Below the pieces are notes generated by a model. The model was not told the origin of the DNA. It saw only the letters and a program-made list of their open reading frames with translations, and searched no databases. This document shows, piece after piece, positions 33,792 to 43,386 of a stretch of 64,000 bases of DNA. Position numbers and translations under genes: made by a program. This stretch comes from Streptomonospora sp. PA3. Lineage in GTDB: Bacteria; Actinomycetota; Actinomycetes; Streptosporangiales; Streptosporangiaceae. Position 1 is the stretch's first letter. Each line of letters opens with the position of its first letter. Location of the stretch: positions 1 to 64,000 of the forward strand of contig NZ_VTZW01000019.1 in NCBI RefSeq assembly GCF_009728995.1, in the 5' to 3' direction.

Positions 33792-35117
33792 GTGAGCACA
33801 CGTTGGACCACCGACGACGTCTGGGCGCTCGCGCCCGACCCCTCCTCCCGCAAGGCCGCCGTCAAGACCGCCGCGCCCGCCCAGTGGAGCGGCGCCGGAC
33901 ACCGCCCCGCCGACGGCGCCGCCGCTCCCGCCGTGTGGGGCGACTGCGCCGGCAGCGGCAAGACCCCCTACCGCGTCATGGCCGAGCTCAGCACGCCGCC
34001 CGCCTACCGCTGCAGCTGCCCCAGCCGCAAGACCCCCTGCAAGCATGCGCTGGCGCTGCTGCACCTGTGGGCCGAGGGCGGCGTGGAGCCGGGCGAGCCC
34101 CCCGAGCACGTGGCCGAGTGGCTGACCCGCCGGGCGGCCGCGCACAAGCGCACCGCCGCGTCCGCCGACCCCGCGGCGGCGGCCCGCCGGGCCGAGCAGC
34201 GCGAGGAACGCGTGGCCGCGGGCCTGGCCGAACTCGACCTGTGGCTGCGCGACCAGGTCGAGGCCGGGCTGGCCGCCGCCCGCGACGACGGATACCGGCG
34301 CCTGGACTCCATGGCCGCTCGGCTCGTCGACGCCCAGGCCGGGCGGCTCGCCGACCGCGTGCGCGACCTCAGCCGCCTCGGCACCGCCCGCGACTGGCCC
34401 GACCGCATCCTCGGCGAGTACGCGCTGCTCCACCTGCTGGCCGGCGCCTACCAGCGCCGCGGCGACCTCCCGGCGGACCTGCGCGCGACCGTCCTCTCCC
34501 GGGCGGGGCTGCCCGCCTCCGCCGACGAGTCCGCACCGGTGCGCGACACCTGGCACGTGCTGGGCCTGTGCGACTTCCCCGCCGGGCAGGTGCGCGGCCG
34601 GCGGGTCTGGCTGCGGGGCGCGGTGTCCGGACGCACGGCCGCGCTGGTCTCCTTCGCCCCCTCAGGGCAGACGCCGCACACGCCGGTGCACCCGGGTACC
34701 GCTGTCGATGCCGACCTGGCCTTCTACCCCGCCGAGTGGCGGGCCGACGTCGTCGCCGTCCATGCCCGGCGGCCCGCCGACCCACCCGTGGGGGCGAGTG
34801 CCGATGCCGCCCTGCGCTCCTACTCCGATGCCCTGGCCGCCGACCCGTGGCTGGAGGCGTGGCCGGTCGTCCTCGCCGACGCGGTCCCGGTGCGCGCCGA
34901 TCCCTGGCTGGTCGCCGATTCCGCCGGCAGGGCCCTGCCCCTGCTGCCGGAGTGCTCGCCGTGCTGGCCGCTGGCGGCCGTATGCGGCGGCTCGCCGGCC
35001 ACGATCGCCGGCGAGTGGACGCCGCAGGGCCTGCGGCCGCTGGCCGTGTGGGACTCCGCCGGGAGATTCGCGGCGCTGGACCGGTCGGTGCCGGCCCGCC
35101 TCTCCGCGGACGTGTGA
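33792..35117 (+). CDS. SWIM zinc-finger protein
   Basis: Predicted 441-residue protein with a SWIM zinc finger in its first 100 residues: C74-x-C76-x6-C83-x-H85, followed by ALALLHLW. The rest is mostly helical and alanine- and arginine-rich, with no enzyme motif I recognise. SWIM fingers bind DNA or proteins. The gene precedes the DUF5691-MoxR-DUF5682-VWA operon on the same strand by 495 bp. In E. coli the corresponding proteins (SWIM YehQ, with YehL, YehM and YehP) are also neighbours, so I treat it as part of the same system. A probable leaderless GTG start is chosen because TAGATT lies 7 nt upstream. Confidence 0.82.
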   Translation: MSTRWTTDDVWALAPDPSSRKAAVKTAAPAQWSGAGHRPADGAAAPAVWGDCAGSGKTPYRVMAELSTPPAYRCSCPSRKTPCKHALALLHLWAEGGVEPGEPPEHVAEWLTRRAAAHKRTAASADPAAAARRAEQREERVAAGLAELDLWLRDQVEAGLAAARDDGYRRLDSMAARLVDAQAGRLADRVRDLSRLGTARDWPDRILGEYALLHLLAGAYQRRGDLPADLRATVLSRAGLPASADESAPVRDTWHVLGLCDFPAGQVRGRRVWLRGAVSGRTAALVSFAPSGQTPHTPVHPGTAVDADLAFYPAEWRADVVAVHARRPADPPVGASADAALRSYSDALAADPWLEAWPVVLADAVPVRADPWLVADSAGRALPLLPECSPCWPLAAVCGGSPATIAGEWTPQGLRPLAVWDSAGRFAALDRSVPARLSADV

Positions 35118-35612
35118 CGCGCCGCGCCGCCGCCGAAGCCGCCGATCCGCTGCGGCCTGTGCCGCCCGTATGCGCAGAGGAGTCCCCATCACCGCCCCGA
35201 ACCCCCGATCGGCCGCCGCCGGGAAGCCGCGGGGCCTCGCCCGCTCCGCAGCCGCTGAGCCGAGTCGTCCCGCCCCGATGCCGGCGAACGCCTCGCCGCC
35301 CCGATCAACCGGCACTCCCGGTCCGCCGCCACCCGGCGCAGGCGCCTGCGATCGCACCTCCCGCAGCCGAGCGTGCACCGGCACGCCGGAGGCCCGCCGG
35401 GGCGCGGCTCCGCCGGGCAGTCCCGGCGCGCACTCGGCGGCAGGCCGCACGGCGCGCTGCGCGCACGGCACACCGCAACCCCGGATTTCCCGTCTGCGGC
35501 GGCCGCCGGAGGCTCCCTCGCCGTCCTGAGCGCGGTATAGGGCCCCCTACCTCGCCGCCTGACCGCAGCGCCCCCACGATCCCCCCGCCCCCGACCTGTT
35601 GAGGACCGCTCC
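35118..35612. other. Gap between SWIM gene and DUF5691 operon
   Basis: No frame here resembles a protein, and the open frames on either strand are proline/arginine-rich shadows. A GGTATAGGG sequence near 35530 may be part of a promoter for the following operon. Otherwise nothing is seen. Confidence 0.4.
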
Positions 35613-37082
35613 TTGACGACCCTCGCCGATCCGCCCCCCGACACGCCCCCTTCGCAGCCCGGCTCCTGGTCCGGCCTCGTCTCCGCCGCCCTGGTGGGAA
35701 CCGCGCGGCGGCCGGTACCGCCGCCGCCCGCGGGCCCGGGTGACGCCGACCGCACCGACCCCGCCCTGACCCTGCTCGACCGCGCCGCACTGGCCGCCGT
35801 CCACGCGCGCGCCGGACGGCTGCCCGCGCGCAGCGGCGCGCAGGATCCCGGCGGATTCGATCCGGCGCCTCCCGAAACCGCTCCCCCGGCGCCGCCCCGT
35901 GCCGCACGCCGGCTCGCCGATCTTCTCCTGGGAGATTCGCCCCTGCTGCTGCAGGAGTGGCTGGAGCTGGCAGCGCAGGCCGGCGTCCGGGTCCCGCCCG
36001 AGTGGCTGCCCGACCTCCTCGACCGCTGCGGTCGCGCCCCCCGCCGACTGGGGCGTGCCCTGCTGCCCGTGGCCGGGCGGCGCGGGCTGTGGCTGGCCGG
36101 CCTCGATTCGGGGTGGGCCTACCTGCGGCTCCTCGCCGAGGCCGCGGAGTTCACCGCCGAGCAGTGGCGCGCCCGGCCGGCCCAGGAGCGCCACGCTTTG
36201 CTGGAGGCCCGCGAGCCCCACCTCACCCCCGCCGACGAACCCCTGCTGGAAGAGGCGGTGGGCGACCGCAGCACCCGTGTGCGGGGCCTGGCCATGGCGC
36301 TGCTCGCCCAACTGCCCGGCACCGAGCGCGGGCGCCTGCTGGCCGACTATGCCCGCCGCCACCTGCGGCGCGGCTCCGACGGCACGCCCGAGATTCGCCT
36401 TCCCGACCTGTCCGACCCCCGTTTCCTGCGGGCGCTGGGCGCCCGGCCGCGCGCGGAGCAGATCCGCGGCGCCGAGACCCGCCGCGAGTGGCTGTGGACG
36501 CTGATCTCCCACGCCCCGCTGCGCACCTGGTGCGGGCACCTGGGCGCGGACCCCGGCGAGGTGGCCGGGTTCGCCGCAGCCCACGACGACGAGTTGCTGC
36601 AGGCCATCGCCAACGCCGCGGTCCTCCAGCGCGACCGGGACTGGGCGCGCGCCCTGCTGCCGATCGTGCTGGAGCGCCTGACCGACACCCACGACGTGCG
36701 GGCCAGCCGCGGGCCCGCGCTGCTGGCCCTGCTGCCGCCGGACGAGCAGTGCGCCTGGGCCCTGGAGCGCGCCACGCGCCTGCGCTCCGGGCGGCGCGGC
36801 GACACCCCCGGGGCGCTGCTTCCCATCGCCGAGGCCCTCGACTGCCCCTGGAGCCGCGAGTTCGGCGCCGTGGTCGCCGACGCGCTGGCCGCCGCCCGGC
36901 GCGGCGACACGTCGGCGGGCCGGCTGTGCCGGGTGGCGGCCACCCGGATGCCGCCCTCGCTGCATCCGCGGGCGGCCGCCGCCGCGCATAGTTCCGAACT
37001 CGGCGAGAGCGGCCGCAAGGCCCTCAGCGAGCTTGCCGAAACCCTGAGGTACCGATCCGAGATGCACGAGGAGTTCCGTTGA
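35613..37082 (+). CDS. DUF5691 family protein
   Basis: Hypothetical 489-residue protein. The visible character is a largely helical, HEAT-like layout with leucine- and alanine-rich repeats (WLPDLLDRCGRAPRRLGRAL, EEAVGDRSTRVRGLAMALLA) and no catalytic motif or membrane segment. It matches the DUF5691 family, found next to MoxR, DUF5682 and VWA proteins. It begins with TTG at 35613, 8 nt after GAGGA, and its stop overlaps the MoxR start by four bases (TTGA), so the two are translated together. A scaffold or adaptor role in the complex is inference. Confidence 0.72.
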   Translation: MTTLADPPPDTPPSQPGSWSGLVSAALVGTARRPVPPPPAGPGDADRTDPALTLLDRAALAAVHARAGRLPARSGAQDPGGFDPAPPETAPPAPPRAARRLADLLLGDSPLLLQEWLELAAQAGVRVPPEWLPDLLDRCGRAPRRLGRALLPVAGRRGLWLAGLDSGWAYLRLLAEAAEFTAEQWRARPAQERHALLEAREPHLTPADEPLLEEAVGDRSTRVRGLAMALLAQLPGTERGRLLADYARRHLRRGSDGTPEIRLPDLSDPRFLRALGARPRAEQIRGAETRREWLWTLISHAPLRTWCGHLGADPGEVAGFAAAHDDELLQAIANAAVLQRDRDWARALLPIVLERLTDTHDVRASRGPALLALLPPDEQCAWALERATRLRSGRRGDTPGALLPIAEALDCPWSREFGAVVADALAAARRGDTSAGRLCRVAATRMPPSLHPRAAAAAHSSELGESGRKALSELAETLRYRSEMHEEFR

Positions 37083-38176
37083 CCCTGCCCCCTCCCGCCG
37101 CCGCGCTGCGCCCGCACGCCGAGCAGAGCTTCGCCGAGGAACTGGCCGCTCTGGAGCGCGCCGACTCCCGGACGCGCCCGCCCGGGTGGCGGCTGTCCCC
37201 GTGGGCGGTGACCCGGTACATCCTGGGCGGCACCCTCGAGGACGGCACCGAGATCACCCCCAAGTACATCGGCGCCCGGCGCGTGGTCGAGGTGGCCGTG
37301 GCCACGCTGGCCACCGACCGCGCCCTCCTGCTGCTGGGAGTGCCCGGCACCGCGAAGACGTGGCTGTCGGAGCACCTGGCGGCGGCCATCGCGGGCGACT
37401 CCACCCTGCTGGTCCAGGGCACCGCGGGCACCGCCGAAGAGGCGATCCGCTACGGCTGGAACTACGCCCGGCTGCTTGCCGAGGGCCCCTCGGAGGCGGC
37501 GCTGGTGCCCAGCCCGATCATGACCGCCATGTCCGAAGGGCGGCCGGCGCGCGTCGAGGAGCTCACCCGCATCCCCTCCGACGTGCAGGACGCGCTGATC
37601 ACCGTGCTGTCGGAGAAGACCCTGCCGGTTCCCGAACTGGGCACGGAGGTGCAGGCCAAGCGGGGCTTCAACGTGATCGCCACGGCCAACGACCGCGACC
37701 GCGGCGTCAACGACCTCTCCAGCGCCCTGCGGCGCCGGTTCAACACCGTCGTCCTGCCGGTTCCGGCGACCGTGGAGGACGAGATCGACATCGTCACCCG
37801 CCGGGTCGCCGACCTCGGCCGCTCCCTGGAGCTGCCGGAGGTGCCCACGAGCCTGGCCGAGATCCGCCGGGTCGTCACCGTGTTCCGCGAGCTGCGCGAG
37901 GGCGCCACCGCCGACGGCCGCGCGAAGGTCAAGTCGCCCAGCGGCACGCTGAGCACCGCTGAGGCGATCTCGGTGGTCACCAGCGGCATCGCGCTGGCCG
38001 CGCACTTCGGCGACGGGACGCTGCGCCCGGCCGACGTCGCCGCGGGCATCCACGGCGCCGTGGTCCAGGATCCGGTCTCCGACGGGGTCGTCTGGCGCGA
38101 GTACCTGGAGACCGTGGCGCGCGACCGCGACGGCTGGGACGACTTCTACCGCGCCTGCCGCGAGGTGAGCGGCTGA
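37079..38176 (+). CDS. MoxR-type AAA+ ATPase
   Basis: ATPase of 365 residues. Walker A is GVPGTAKT at 87-94. The region where MoxR proteins have the Walker B DExNR reads GRPARVEELTR here, so only the glutamate pair resembles the usual acid set. Sensor 1 is VIATANDRDRG, and the arginine-finger region is ALRRRFN. MoxR ATPases work as chaperones for metal insertion or complex assembly together with a VWA protein, and such a partner is encoded two genes downstream. The TTG start overlaps the previous stop, and its own stop overlaps the DUF5682 ATG. The length closely matches E. coli YehL. Confidence 0.88.
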   Translation: MTLPPPAAALRPHAEQSFAEELAALERADSRTRPPGWRLSPWAVTRYILGGTLEDGTEITPKYIGARRVVEVAVATLATDRALLLLGVPGTAKTWLSEHLAAAIAGDSTLLVQGTAGTAEEAIRYGWNYARLLAEGPSEAALVPSPIMTAMSEGRPARVEELTRIPSDVQDALITVLSEKTLPVPELGTEVQAKRGFNVIATANDRDRGVNDLSSALRRRFNTVVLPVPATVEDEIDIVTRRVADLGRSLELPEVPTSLAEIRRVVTVFRELREGATADGRAKVKSPSGTLSTAEAISVVTSGIALAAHFGDGTLRPADVAAGIHGAVVQDPVSDGVVWREYLETVARDRDGWDDFYRACREVSG

Positions 38177-40506
38177 TGGCGCGCGTCGACACCGGCCGCG
38201 TGCACGTGCTGGGCGTGCGCCACCACGGCCCCGGGTCGGCCCGCTCGGTCCTTGCCGAGCTGGAGCGCGTCGGTCCCGAGCTGGTGCTGATCGAGGGTCC
38301 GCCGGAGGCCGACGAACTGGTGGGGCTCGCGGGCGAGCTGACGCCGCCGGTCTCGCTGCTGGCCTACGTGCCCGATTCCCCGTCGCGTGCGGCGTTCTGG
38401 CCGTTCGCCGCCTTCTCACCGGAGTGGGCGGCACTGCGCTACGCCGCCGAGCACGGCGTCGAGGCGCGCTTTTGCGACCTGCCCGCCGCCCACACCCTCG
38501 CGGCGCAGGAGGCGGACGCCCCGGAGGGGGCCGACCCGGAGCCGGCTCCCGGCGGGGGCGGCGAGGCCGCGCCCGAGGACCCGGAGGCCGCCGGCGCCGG
38601 CCGCGCGATCGCCGACCCGCTGGGCGTGCTCGCGGAGGCCGCCGGCTACGACGACCCGGAGCGCTGGTGGGAGGACGTCGTCGAGGGCCGCGCGGCGGTT
38701 CCCGGCGCCTCCTCCCCCGGCGCTCCCCCCGCCGGAGCATCGCCCTTCCCCGCGATCGCCGAGGCCATGGCGGCGGTACGCGCCGAATCCGGCCCCGCAC
38801 CCGCCGGGCCGGCGGCCCTGCGCGAGGCGCGCCGCGAAGCCCACATGCGCCAGGTCCTGCGCCGGGCGATGCGCTCGGTCGGCGGCCCCATCGCCGTGGT
38901 GTGCGGCGCCTGGCACGTCCCCGCGCTGCTGGAGCACCCGCGGGCGGCCGAGGACACGGCGCTGCTGCGCGGCCTGCCGAAGACCAAGGTAGCCGCCACC
39001 TGGATCCCGTGGACGCACGGCCGGCTGGCGGCGGCCTCGGGCTACCGGGCCGGGGTGCGCTCGCCCGGCTGGTACCACCACCTGTTCACCGCCCCCGACC
39101 GCCCGGTCGTGCGCTGGCTGGCCGAGGCCGGCCGGCGCCTGCGCGAGAAGGACCAGCCGGTCTCCTCGGCGCACGTCATCGAGGCCGTCCGCCTCGCCGA
39201 GGCGCTGGCCGCCCTGCGCGGGCGCCCGGCGGTGGGGCTGGAGGAGGCCGCCGACGCCACCGAGTCGGTGCTGTGCGAGGGCGCCCCGGCGCGGGCGCAC
39301 CTGCTGCACCGCGAGATGGTCGTCGGCGAGCGCCTGGGCGCGGTGTCCGAGCGCACCCCGCTGGTTCCGCTGCAGCGCGACCTGGCCGCCCAGCAGCGTC
39401 GGCTGCGCCTGAAGCCGCAGGCCGAGCCGCGCGAGGTCGATCTGGACCTGCGCGAGGACTCCGGTCGCCGGCGCAGCGCGCTGCTGCACCGCCTGCGGCT
39501 GCTGGGGATCGACTGGGGCACGCCGCGCGGCGACTCCGTCCGCGCCCGCGGCACCTTCCGGGAGCCGTGGCTGCTGGCCTGGCAGCCCGAACTCGAACTG
39601 CGGCTGATCGAGGCCGGAGTGTGGGGCACCACCGTCGAGGCCGCGGCCGCCGCCCGCGTGCGGGCCCTGGCCGCCGACGCGGACCTGCCGCAGCTGACCG
39701 AGCTGGCCGAGCGCTGCCTGCACGCCGACCTCGGCGGCGCGATCGGCGACGTGCTGTCGGCGCTGACCGCCCGCGCCGCCGAGGACACCGACATCGAGCA
39801 CCTCATGACCGCCCTGCCGCCCCTGGCGCGGTCGGCGCGCTACGGCGACGTCCGCAACAGCGACTCGGCTGCGCTGCGCACCGTGGCCGCCCAACTGCTG
39901 GCCCGCATCCGCGCGGGCCTCGTCCCGGCGGTGTCGGGGCTGGGCGACGACGCCGCGGCCGCGATGGCCGCCGCCATCGACGGCGTGCACGGCGCCGCGG
40001 TGCTGCTCGGCGGCGGCGACGAGGACGCGTGGCTGGCGGCGCTGGAGGCCGTGGCCCTGCGCGAATCCGCACCCGGGCGGGTCTGCGGGCGGGCCGACCG
40101 GATCCTGCACGACTCCGGCCGGCTGGCCGACTCCGCACTCGCCGACCGGCTGTCGCGGGCCGCCTCGCGCGGCACCGCGCCGACCCGCACCGCTCACTGG
40201 ATCGAGGGGTTCCTCTCCGGCAGCGGACTCCTGCTGGTCCACGACACCGCTCTGCTGGGGGTGATCGACCGCTGGCTCGGCGGACTGGCCGGCGACGCCT
40301 TCACCCAGGTGCTGCCGCTGCTGCGGCGCACGTTCGGCGCGTTCGCCGCCCCCGAGCGCCGCGCCATCGGCGACAGCGCCCGCGCTCTGGGCGGGCCCGG
40401 CGGACCGGGCGCGGCCGCCGGCGCCGAGCCGGTCGACGCCCGGCGCGCCGCCCCGGCGGTCGCGACGGCGGCGGCGCTGCTGGGGCTCGGCGCAGGAGGC
40501 GGATGA
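38176..40506 (+). CDS. DUF5682 family protein
   Basis: Large 776-residue protein of unknown function, central to the MoxR/VWA operon. The N-terminal part contains HVLGVRHHGPGSARSV and LVLIEGPPEADELV, the hallmark of the DUF5682 family, and later VCGAWHVPALLEHP. These resemble ChaN/TraB/erythromycin-esterase-like folds that use a His/Glu pair (HHGPG, EGPP, GAWH), so a hydrolytic or metal-binding site is plausible but not shown. The second half is helical. It overlaps MoxR by one base (TGATG) and the VWA gene by four (ATGA). The E. coli counterpart by context and length is YehM. Confidence 0.75.
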   Translation: MARVDTGRVHVLGVRHHGPGSARSVLAELERVGPELVLIEGPPEADELVGLAGELTPPVSLLAYVPDSPSRAAFWPFAAFSPEWAALRYAAEHGVEARFCDLPAAHTLAAQEADAPEGADPEPAPGGGGEAAPEDPEAAGAGRAIADPLGVLAEAAGYDDPERWWEDVVEGRAAVPGASSPGAPPAGASPFPAIAEAMAAVRAESGPAPAGPAALREARREAHMRQVLRRAMRSVGGPIAVVCGAWHVPALLEHPRAAEDTALLRGLPKTKVAATWIPWTHGRLAAASGYRAGVRSPGWYHHLFTAPDRPVVRWLAEAGRRLREKDQPVSSAHVIEAVRLAEALAALRGRPAVGLEEAADATESVLCEGAPARAHLLHREMVVGERLGAVSERTPLVPLQRDLAAQQRRLRLKPQAEPREVDLDLREDSGRRRSALLHRLRLLGIDWGTPRGDSVRARGTFREPWLLAWQPELELRLIEAGVWGTTVEAAAAARVRALAADADLPQLTELAERCLHADLGGAIGDVLSALTARAAEDTDIEHLMTALPPLARSARYGDVRNSDSAALRTVAAQLLARIRAGLVPAVSGLGDDAAAAMAAAIDGVHGAAVLLGGGDEDAWLAALEAVALRESAPGRVCGRADRILHDSGRLADSALADRLSRAASRGTAPTRTAHWIEGFLSGSGLLLVHDTALLGVIDRWLGGLAGDAFTQVLPLLRRTFGAFAAPERRAIGDSARALGGPGGPGAAAGAEPVDARRAAPAVATAAALLGLGAGGG

Positions 40507-41858
40507 GCGGGGGACCCACGCGCGCCGAAGGAACCGCGCGCTCCCCCGCCGCACCGACGACCGTCCATCGAGAGGAGGAGCGGCGGCCCGGCCCCGCCGC
40601 GGCCGCCGCGGAACACCGTATGAACGAGCAGACCGCACACCCCGGCGACACCCCATCCCCGGGCGAGGAGACCGAGCGCCTGCGCCGCTGGCGGCTCGTC
40701 CTGGGCGGCGCGGCCGAGTCCGCCTGCGGCGGCCTCGCCGGCGGCGACACCGGCATGGACGCGGCGCTGGCCGCCCTGTACAACCGCGACGGCGAGGGCG
40801 AGGGCGGCGGAGGCGACCGAGGCGCGCAGCGCTCGGACCGGCGCAGCGGCGGCCTGGGCGGTTCGGCCCCCGCCGTGGCCGACTGGCTCGGCGACATCCG
40901 CGGCTACTTCCCCTCCAGCGTCGTACGGGTGATGCAGACCGACGCCGTGGAGCGCCTGGGCCTGCAGCGGATGCTGATGGAGCCGGAGATGATGGAGGCG
41001 GTCGAGCCCGACGTCCACCTCGTGGGCACACTGCTGTCGCTGAGCCAGGTCATGCCCGAGGCGGCCCGGGAGTCCGCGCGCGCGGTGGTGCGCAGCGTCG
41101 TGGAGGACCTGGAGCGGCGCCTGGCCCAGCACACCCGCTCGGTGGTCCAGGGCGCCCTGGACCGCTCGGCCCGCACCCACCGACCCCGCCGGGTCTCCGA
41201 CATCGACTGGGACCGCACCATCCGCCGCAATCTGGCGCACTACCTGCCCGAGTACCGCACCGTGGTGCCCCAGAACCTGGTCGGCTACGCCCGCCGCAGC
41301 CGCGGCGTGCAGCGCGACGTGGTGCTGGCCGTCGACCAGAGCGGTTCGATGGCGGAGTCGGTCGTCTACTCCGGCGTCTTCGGTGCGGTGCTGGCCTCGA
41401 TCCGGGCCCTGAAGACGTCGATGGTCGTCTTCGACACCTCGGTGGTGGACCTGACCGACCGGCTCGGCGACCCCGTCGAGGTGCTCTTCGGCACCCGCCT
41501 GGGCGGCGGGACCGACATCAACCGGGCGCTGGCCTACTGCCAGGGGCTGATCGCCCGGCCGCAGGACTCGGTCCTGGTGCTCATCAGCGACCTGTACGAG
41601 GGCGGGGTGCGCGAGGAGATGGTCCGCCGCGTGGCGTCCATGACCGCGGCGGGAGTGCAGGTGGTGGTACTGCTCGCCCTCTCCGACGAGGGCGCGCCCT
41701 CCTACAGCCGCGAGAACGCCGCCGCCCTCGCCGCGCTCGGTGTCCCCGCCTTCGCCTGCACCCCCGACCGCTTCCCCGACCTGATGGCCGCCGCCGTCCA
41801 GGGGCGCTCGCTGAAGGCCTGGGCCGAGCAGGAGGAGGGCGCTTCGGACGCCGTGTAG
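40503..41858 (+). CDS. VWA domain protein, CoxE-like partner of MoxR
   Basis: Predicted 451-residue protein with a C-terminal von Willebrand factor A domain (about 270-440). The MIDAS motif is intact: DQSGSM at D278-S280-S282, GGGTDI for the threonine, and ISDLYEGG for the second aspartate. It lacks a signal peptide and membrane helix, so it acts in the cytoplasm. An N-terminal acidic and glycine-rich stretch (GEGGGGDRGAQRSDRR) precedes a helical region. The ATG at 40503 overlaps the DUF5682 stop; a second in-frame ATG at 40621 is possible. A 22-bp hairpin follows its stop. VWA proteins of this kind present substrates to MoxR ATPases. Confidence 0.87.
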   Translation: MSGGPTRAEGTARSPAAPTTVHREEERRPGPAAAAAEHRMNEQTAHPGDTPSPGEETERLRRWRLVLGGAAESACGGLAGGDTGMDAALAALYNRDGEGEGGGGDRGAQRSDRRSGGLGGSAPAVADWLGDIRGYFPSSVVRVMQTDAVERLGLQRMLMEPEMMEAVEPDVHLVGTLLSLSQVMPEAARESARAVVRSVVEDLERRLAQHTRSVVQGALDRSARTHRPRRVSDIDWDRTIRRNLAHYLPEYRTVVPQNLVGYARRSRGVQRDVVLAVDQSGSMAESVVYSGVFGAVLASIRALKTSMVVFDTSVVDLTDRLGDPVEVLFGTRLGGGTDINRALAYCQGLIARPQDSVLVLISDLYEGGVREEMVRRVASMTAAGVQVVVLLALSDEGAPSYSRENAAALAALGVPAFACTPDRFPDLMAAAVQGRSLKAWAEQEEGASDAV

Positions 41859-41876
41859 CCGCCGCCGGACCGCGGG

Positions 41877-41922
41877 GCGGCGCCTCCCGCCGGCCGCCGG
41901 GGCGGCCGGCGGGAGGCGCCGC
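41877..41922. terminator. Perfect 22-bp hairpin between convergent genes
   Basis: 41877-41898 pairs perfectly with 41901-41922, leaving only 2 nt between the arms. It separates the VWA gene from the convergent corA and should stop transcription from both sides. Confidence 0.75.
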
Positions 41923-41931
41923 ACGCCGCGC

Positions 41932-43101
41932 TCACATCCAGCGGCGCCACTTGAAGACGGCGTAGAGGGTGACGCTGATGCCCGCCATCAGCGCGAGTGC
42001 GAAGGGGTATCCCAGCACCCAGTCGAGTTCGGGCATGTAGTCGAAGTTCATCCCGTAGACGCTGCCGACCAGGCTGGGCGCGAACAGGATGGCGGCCCAG
42101 GCCGAGATCTTCTTGACCTGCTCGCCTTGGCGGTAGCTGGCCTCGGTCACCCGGCGCATCTCCTCGTTCTGGGCCTCGTTGACCAGGGTGGCGTTGACGG
42201 TGAGGATGCTCTGCAGCATCTCGCGGAAGCCGTCGACGCGCTCGGCGACCGTGGTGGCGTGGTCGGCGACGTCGCGCAGGTAGCGGCGCAGCTCCTCGTC
42301 GGTGCCGTACTTCTCGAAGCCCTCGCTGAGCGAGCGCAGCATCGGAAGCAGGGGCCGGGCGGCGCGCTGGAACTCCACCACCTCGCGGGAGAGCTTGTAG
42401 ATGCGCCGGGAGACCGCGGGATCGCCCTCGAAGACCTGGGTCTCGATCTCGTCGATGTCGTTCTGCAGGCCCGCCACCACCGGGGCGTAGCCGTCGACGA
42501 CCGCGTCCAGGATCGCGTACAGCACCGCCTCCGGGCCGTGCGCGAGCAGTTTGGGGTCGCCCTCCAGGCGGCGGCGCACGGCCGAGAGGTCGGGCGCCTG
42601 GTTGTGCCGGACGGTCAGCACGAAGTCCCGGCCGACGAACAGGTGCAGCTCGCCGAAGCGCACCTCCTCGCTGGCGTCCAGGTAGAGGGCGGACTTGAGC
42701 ACCACGAACAGGGTGTCGCCGTAGCGCTCCAGCTTGGGGCGCTGATGGGCGACGATGGCGTCTTCCACGGCCAGCTCGTGCAGCCCGAACTCCTCGGCCG
42801 CGGCCAGCAGCTGGTTGCTGGAGGGGCGCAGCAGCCCGATCCAGACCATCGCGCCCTCTTCGTCGGGGGTGCGGCGGTGCAGCTCGGCCAGGTCGCGCAG
42901 CTCGGTGGGAGCCTCCTGGCGCCTTCCGTTGACGTAGATCGCGCCGTCGATGACGCTGTCCTGGACCGGCGGCGTGGGGCCGCCGCTGTCGTCGGGGCGG
43001 GGATCCATGGAGTACTCCGGCGGTCGGGGCCGGGCGATCCTGCGCGTGTGCTGGTTGTGCCGGATTCCGGGAAGCCAGGCCAGTGGATTGCGTTGGGCCA
43101 T
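41932..43101 (-). CDS. corA: CorA family magnesium/cobalt transporter
   Basis: Divalent-cation channel protein of 389 residues, pentameric in the inner membrane. A long soluble N-terminal domain ends in a helix, then two C-terminal membrane helices appear: KKISAWAAILFAPSLVGSVY followed by the GMN signature (YGMNFDYMPELDWVLG) and YPFALALMAGISVTLYAVF. The acidic-helix region has DEIETQVFEGDPAVSR. The ATG at 43101 is preferred for its AGGGG site; an in-frame ATG at 43120 would add six residues. The gene is convergent with the VWA gene and divergent from alkB. Confidence 0.9.
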   Translation of the reverse strand: MAQRNPLAWLPGIRHNQHTRRIARPRPPEYSMDPRPDDSGGPTPPVQDSVIDGAIYVNGRRQEAPTELRDLAELHRRTPDEEGAMVWIGLLRPSSNQLLAAAEEFGLHELAVEDAIVAHQRPKLERYGDTLFVVLKSALYLDASEEVRFGELHLFVGRDFVLTVRHNQAPDLSAVRRRLEGDPKLLAHGPEAVLYAILDAVVDGYAPVVAGLQNDIDEIETQVFEGDPAVSRRIYKLSREVVEFQRAARPLLPMLRSLSEGFEKYGTDEELRRYLRDVADHATTVAERVDGFREMLQSILTVNATLVNEAQNEEMRRVTEASYRQGEQVKKISAWAAILFAPSLVGSVYGMNFDYMPELDWVLGYPFALALMAGISVTLYAVFKWRRWM

Positions 43102-43386
43102 GAGGAAACCCCTAGACATGGAGGCGAGCGGAGACGGCGGCGGGCGCACCGGAGCCCTGCGCCGCGGGATGTCGGATGAACGCGGCGTCAAGCCGTACTG
43201 GGAGGTTGGCTCATGATCGGCCCCACCTCCCCGGTTCCGCTCAGCTTCTCAACGCGCCTCCATCGTACCGCGATGCCGGAACGTTGCCCGATGCGCCGCG
43301 GCGTGGTCGGATGGACGCGTGCGGATCTGGAACATCACCAGCGGCGCGGCGGCGCCCCGGGCGACGTCGTTCGGGGCGGTGGCGGG

